Origin: Nitrospirota bacterium
GTDB lineage: Bacteria > Nitrospirota > Thermodesulfovibrionia > Thermodesulfovibrionales > Magnetobacteriaceae
Length of the DNA stretch: 44,189 bases
Assembly (NCBI GenBank): GCA_015233615.1
Contig: JADFXJ010000018.1
Span: 1-44,189 of the forward strand
Direction: 5' to 3'
The translations under genes were made by a program, and so were the position numbers. This document shows positions 40,964 to 44,189 of this stretch, one piece after another (positions within the stretch are counted from its first letter, which is position 1; each line of letters opens with the position of its first letter). The notes under the pieces were generated by a model. The model saw only the letters and a list, made by a program, of their open reading frames with translations. It did not search any database and had not been told where the DNA came from.

Positions 40964-43164
40964 CGAACCACTCCGGGTAAAGCACCCAATACCTGGCTGA
41001 AACTCCCCCCATTCCAGGTGTAAACCACCAGGAGGATGAGGAGTATTATGAGAGCGGAGAGCATATAAAGCAGGTAATTACCAATGCGCCCGTCCTTATG
41101 CCCGCTTTCTATCCTCGAAAACTTTCCCAAAACCCTCTCCACGGCCCTCCACAAGGGCAAGTAAAACCGGCCTTCGAAAAAGTCCTGCGCGTTAGGGTAA
41201 AATAAAGCCCATGACGATGTTTCCTTCAACGGTAAAGTCTTGCCCGGAGTTCCCAAAGCGCTTCCCTCCGTGTCCCCGCCACACATACGGGAGCCGGCAA
41301 TCCCGCACAGGGGAGAATTAAAAGATGACACCGTATACTGCATTGCCGGGTTGACCGCCTCGTAGCCGCCAAACCACGTCAGAGGCGCTTCAGGAGGCGC
41401 ATAAGGCGCCTTACCGGCTCTCTTACCCACCGGCAAGGGCACCGGTGCCGTAGACGCCTGGGCCCTCTTAAGAGCCAGTAAGCGAAGGAGCAAAAGCCCT
41501 CCCGTTATGCTCAAAAACACAATTACAGCCATAGAGACATCCCCGGCCACAGACGCGATGCCTCCCGGTGGGACACCTGAGAGGCCGGCGTGCAAGGCTG
41601 ACAGCGGATATTGAAGCGCTTTCACCGCTACGGTTGGCATGAGGCCGGTAAACAGGCTCACCGCGCAAAGAATCATCATTGCCGCTACCATAGTCTTTGG
41701 AGATTCGACGGATTGAGTAGCCCCGGAGCTGCGGCACTCGCCAAGAAAAGCGATGCCGAAGATTTTGGCGAAAACCAAAACGCTGAGCCCCTCTATAAGA
41801 GCCAGTGCAGCAACACCCGGCACCAACGTCGCCAAAAGCAATCCCATCGATGGGTTAAATCCTGTTATTATCCCGCCGTATATGATAAACTCACTGATAA
41901 AGCCGTTAAACGGAGGCAAGCCGCACACCGACATCACACCCACCAAAAAGGCAAAGCCCGTAAACGGCATACGCTTGATGAGCCCGCCCATGAGATTGAC
42001 GTCATTGGTATGCACGGCACTGCCAATCGAACCGGCGCCGCAAAAAAGCAGCCCGGTAAATACGGTGTAGTTGACCATGTGCAATAGGGCACCGCTCAAG
42101 CCAAGGGCAGCCATCTGCGGCAACCCGCTGGAAAGGCCTATCAACCCCACCGAAATACCCGCCCCGGTTATGCCGATATTTCCAATACCGACGTAGGCAA
42201 GCAGCCTCCTTATGTCGTGTTGCGCAAGAGCGTTTATTATGCCGTAAAACCCAGACACCACCGAAACAAAAAACAGGGCATATCCAATCCATAGAGGAAG
42301 CCCGCCCGCAAGAGAAACCACCCTCAGTATGCCGTAAATACCCATGTTCGCTACAAGTCCCGACAAAATCGCCGACACGATTGCAGACATCGGAGCAGGC
42401 ACCGGACGGGATGGCGTCCCGTAAGCGCCTCCATAAGCGCCTCCATGCACCAGCACCGGCCACAGGTGCAAGGGCACAAAGCCGGCGATAAATCCAAAGC
42501 CAACGAAAAGAAGCGGAAAAAGGATTCCAACCGATCCGCCGTTGCTGCAAAGGTGCGGCTTGAAGTGAGTCGTTATACCCGAAAGGTCCATAGTACCGCT
42601 TCCGGCCACGCCGATAAGCAAGGCCGCGGTAACAAGTAATAAGCCTATGTGCATGTACACCATGAAGCTGACGGCACTCCTTCGCACACCATCGTCACCA
42701 TGGTCGAAGAGGATCAGGAAAAACGAGGCCAGGGTCATTACCTCCAGTGCCGTCAAAAAGACAATTACGTTTCTGGCCATGGCGGCCACGACCAGGGAGG
42801 CCACGAGCAGGATGTAAAAGAAGAAAAACTTTTCTACCCTCATAGATCTGTTAAAATACGGCGCCATGGCCCCTTGCGCATAGAGGGCACAGACGGTGGA
42901 GAGCCCGGCTATTAAGCATAAAAACAGCGCGGTAAGCCCGTCCACCTCAAAGCGGGCAATTCCCATGGGTACGCCTAAGTCGACGGCCACTGAAGGCGGC
43001 ACGCCACCGGAGAGTACTTTAACTGCATCCACCGCGATTAAGAGGCTCCCCGCCAGGACGATTACAAGGCAAACCCTCGCGGCAAGCTTCTCCCTGCCAT
43101 CTAAAAAGACACACGCCACCGCTCCCGCGGCAAGGAGCATAAGAGCATATATCGAATATGGCAT
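40954..43164 (-). CDS. Ehr/Hyf-like antiporter-type subunit (HyfB/NuoL-like)
   Basis: A 736-residue polytopic membrane protein, the first gene of the operon. The core is NuoL/HyfB-like: TALEVMTLASFFLILFDHGD (TM5 Glu), FVPLHLWPVLVHGG, SAIVSAILSGLVANMGIYGI, AQHDIRRLLAYVGIGNIG and GALLHMVNYTVFTGLLFCGA. A hydrophilic insert (about 590-660) and a final TM helix (LLYMLSALIILLILLVVYTW) follow; the terminal helix could act like the lateral arm of NuoL. A small repeat insert GGAYGGAYG (bases 42415-42450) interrupts the usually conserved loop after the TM7 histidine. A promoter lies about 130 bases upstream. Confidence 0.9.
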   Translation of the reverse strand: MPYSIYALMLLAAGAVACVFLDGREKLAARVCLVIVLAGSLLIAVDAVKVLSGGVPPSVAVDLGVPMGIARFEVDGLTALFLCLIAGLSTVCALYAQGAMAPYFNRSMRVEKFFFFYILLVASLVVAAMARNVIVFLTALEVMTLASFFLILFDHGDDGVRRSAVSFMVYMHIGLLLVTAALLIGVAGSGTMDLSGITTHFKPHLCSNGGSVGILFPLLFVGFGFIAGFVPLHLWPVLVHGGAYGGAYGTPSRPVPAPMSAIVSAILSGLVANMGIYGILRVVSLAGGLPLWIGYALFFVSVVSGFYGIINALAQHDIRRLLAYVGIGNIGITGAGISVGLIGLSSGLPQMAALGLSGALLHMVNYTVFTGLLFCGAGSIGSAVHTNDVNLMGGLIKRMPFTGFAFLVGVMSVCGLPPFNGFISEFIIYGGIITGFNPSMGLLLATLVPGVAALALIEGLSVLVFAKIFGIAFLGECRSSGATQSVESPKTMVAAMMILCAVSLFTGLMPTVAVKALQYPLSALHAGLSGVPPGGIASVAGDVSMAVIVFLSITGGLLLLRLLALKRAQASTAPVPLPVGKRAGKAPYAPPEAPLTWFGGYEAVNPAMQYTVSSFNSPLCGIAGSRMCGGDTEGSALGTPGKTLPLKETSSWALFYPNAQDFFEGRFYLPLWRAVERVLGKFSRIESGHKDGRIGNYLLYMLSALIILLILLVVYTWNGGSFSQVLGALPGVVRWS

Positions 43165-43290
43165 AAGTATCAGATCATCGCCATGACGGCAAGCGGTATA
43201 TATAAATCAAGGTTCCCCTCAGGGTGCAATTAAGGTATAATTAACGATTCTCCAAAAACTGTAACAATCGGCCATTGCACACTACACAAT

Positions 43291-43336
43291 ATTATACGAT
43301 GCTCACATTATTATACAACGCTCCCATAGTTGTCAA
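43291..43336 (-). promoter_or_regulatory. Promoter of the Ehr-like operon
   Basis: On the minus strand TTGACA (43331-43336) and TATAAT (43310-43315) stand 15 bases apart, a short but workable spacing. A second TATAAT is at 43291-43296, with TTGTAT 16 bases ahead of it. Both lie upstream of the HyfB-like gene, giving a leader of 120-140 bases in which I see no known riboswitch. Confidence 0.5.
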
Positions 43337-43482
43337 TCGTTTTTTACCCCCCAACTCCGATTCCCCCCAAGCCGTTTAGCCGCCACCCCCCTACCCCACC
43401 CGTGAGGGGGGTATTCGCGAGCCGGAATCTGTCCTTAGTCCTTTTGTGCCGTATTCCAACCTGTTACCGTCATCCCCACCCA

Positions 43483-43690
43483 CGTCATTCCGGCTTGACC
43501 GCGGAATCAGAGCTTCGTCAGCAGAGCTGTTTAGCCGTATTCGCGGGATTCGCGGGCCTTAAGCCATAGCACTGCCCACCGCTGATTGGAGTATCCTGGC
43601 AGTCTGCCCGGATTGACGGCAAAGAAAAGGACAAGGGAAAGGGAAAGGGAAAGAGCAAGAGATAGATTCCGGGTCTTGCCCGGAATGACG
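43483..43690. repeat. Inverted CGTCATTCCGG-type repeats in a gene-free region
   Basis: CGTCATTCCGGCTTGACCGC with GGAATC (43483-43508) and the inverse GATTCCGGGTCTTGCCCGGA with ATGACG (43665-43690) are inverted copies of a common dispersed bacterial repeat. Between them lies a purine-rich AAGGGAAAGGGAAAGGG tract (near 43633-43650). An ACCCCCC/GGGGGGT stem (about 43384-43411) precedes them. The 43165-44103 stretch has no convincing gene. Confidence 0.6.
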
Positions 43691-43733
43691 GATGTGGGGT
43701 GCGACATATCATTGTTGACACGACATTAGTAAG

Positions 43734-43839
43734 TGTTACATATTTGTAACAACACACCTTTTTAACGTAACCCCCATTATCCCGTTTAATATCAAGTATT
43801 TCACCAGCCTCCTTTTTTCAAGCGTTACCTTTTCGTAAC
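43734..43839. promoter_or_regulatory. Two GTTAC-N6-GTAAC palindromes (candidate enhancer sites)
   Basis: GTTAC-ATATTT-GTAAC (43735-43750, extended to TGTTACATATTTGTAACA) and GTTAC-CTTTTC-GTAAC (43824-43839) have the same half-sites and spacing, 89 bases apart. Relative to a start predicted near 43907 from the sigma-54 box they lie about -165 and -75, as expected of enhancer-binding protein sites. Confidence 0.55.
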
Positions 43840-43879
43840 ATCGCTATAAAATATTTCCTTTAAATTCAACAGGTTAGAA

Positions 43880-43896
43880 TTGGCAATGATCTTGCT
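43880..43896 (+). promoter_or_regulatory. Candidate sigma-54 promoter
   Basis: TTGGCAATGATCTTGCT has GG (43882-43883) and GC (43894-43895) separated by 10 bases. It agrees with TTGGCA-N6-TTGCT, the RpoN -24/-12 form. It would drive the secreted protein gene at 44104 with a leader of about 195 bases. Confidence 0.6.
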
Positions 43897-43962
43897 CATA
43901 ATAGTGTATGGAAATTTGTATTCCCCAACCCATATGGGTAGATTATATCGGGATGCTCAGAG

Positions 43963-44006
43963 CGTTGCAATGGAGCTAAATTGTAGATCGTTGAAATGGA
44001 GCTAAA
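43963..44006 (+). repeat. 18-bp direct repeat in the leader of the last gene
   Basis: CGTTGCAATGGAGCTAAA (43963-43980) and CGTTGAAATGGAGCTAAA (43989-44006) differ at one base and are 26 bases apart. They lie downstream of the predicted transcription start, in the leader before the gene at 44104. A repressor or an RNA-binding role is possible. Confidence 0.7.
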
Positions 44007-44103
44007 GCGCTTTCGATACGAGAGGATAAAACATTTTGGAAAAACTGGAGAAGACTTAGACTATGCATAAAGAGCCAATAATCAAAAGAGAGAGGAGCAG
44101 AGT

Positions 44104-44189
44104 ATGATTAAGAGGGTCTTAGTCGTTTGTTTGGTTTTATTATTTGCGTCAGTTGTGGCTGCGGCCGAAAAAAACCTTATCGACCTGCA
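44104..44189 (+). CDS. Partial secreted protein
   Basis: The frame opens at ATG 44104 after GAGAGGAGC and runs off the window (28 codons). It begins with a clear signal peptide: basic start IKR, hydrophobic core VLVVCLVLLFASVV and an AAA-type cleavage site before EKNLIDL. The mature protein is not visible. Its long upstream region with a sigma-54 box suggests regulated expression. Confidence 0.65.
   Translation, partial: MIKRVLVVCLVLLFASVVAAAEKNLIDL

Noticed and set aside
41611..42087. A 158-residue plus-strand ORF
   Set aside because: It is antisense to the conserved HyfB-like gene, low in plausible structure and without a ribosome site; the same holds for 38410-38961 and 37029-37502.
35256..43164. 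Hydrogenase-4 or formate hydrogenlyase
   Set aside because: The large subunit lacks both cysteine pairs needed for the Ni-Fe centre.

Overview
The window looks like a chromosomal segment of a Gram-negative, probably anaerobic or microaerophilic bacterium of moderate GC content. Secreted Lcl/DUF1566-type proteins, CHASE2 cyclases, an energy-converting hydrogenase-related (Ehr/Hyf-like) membrane complex and many small toxin-antitoxin loci would fit Nitrospirota or a deltaproteobacterial lineage. The sequence alone does not settle the taxon. No rRNA, tRNA, CRISPR array or intact transposase was found.

Layout. 1-2.1 kb: the start of a PhnD-like binding protein, divergent from a membrane histidine kinase. 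2.3-6.1 kb: a tightly overlapping VWA / PP2C phosphatase / Ser-Thr kinase operon resembling enterobacterial yegL-yegK-yegI. 6.1-24 kb: an accessory region full of decay and duplication. It holds a minus-strand operon of phage-type lysozyme, tandem hexapeptide acyltransferase and a Cap15-like 2TM/beta-barrel membrane effector; a secreted DUF1566 protein; an aldo/keto reductase; MntA/HepT, Phd/VapC, RelBE-like and HicAB toxin-antitoxin loci (several with broken toxins); a XamI-like type II restriction-modification pair; an M15 endolysin; and one full plus two partial copies of a chorismate-binding enzyme (PabB/TrpE family). A conserved promoter-bearing intergenic cassette occurs four times here, and REP-like repeats sit at duplication boundaries. 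23.8-25.3 kb: a flavin disulfide oxidoreductase.

25.4-32.8 kb: two adjacent CHASE2 class III nucleotide cyclases. This is the most exciting part of the window. The first has lost both metal-binding aspartates but keeps the transition-state Asn/Arg pair; the second keeps both aspartates but has lost Asn/Arg. Together they can form exactly one complete catalytic site, as in mammalian adenylyl cyclase C1/C2, so I predict an obligate heterodimeric bacterial cyclase.

33-35 kb: a second DUF1566 protein, a small hypothetical gene and a frameshifted retropepsin-like protease. 35.2-43.2 kb: a six-gene minus-strand operon for a complex I-like membrane machine (two antiporter-type subunits, NuoH-, NuoK/HyfE-, NuoCD- and NuoB-like subunits). 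Its large subunit lacks the Ni-binding cysteines, so it is an Ehr-type complex and not a hydrogenase. 43.2-44.2 kb: a gene-poor regulatory region ending in a secreted protein preceded by a candidate sigma-54 promoter with two enhancer-like palindromes.

A window-wide peculiarity is that many conserved enzymes carry in-frame, microsatellite-like repeat insertions in loop regions. Their length differs between the duplicated PabB/TrpE copies.
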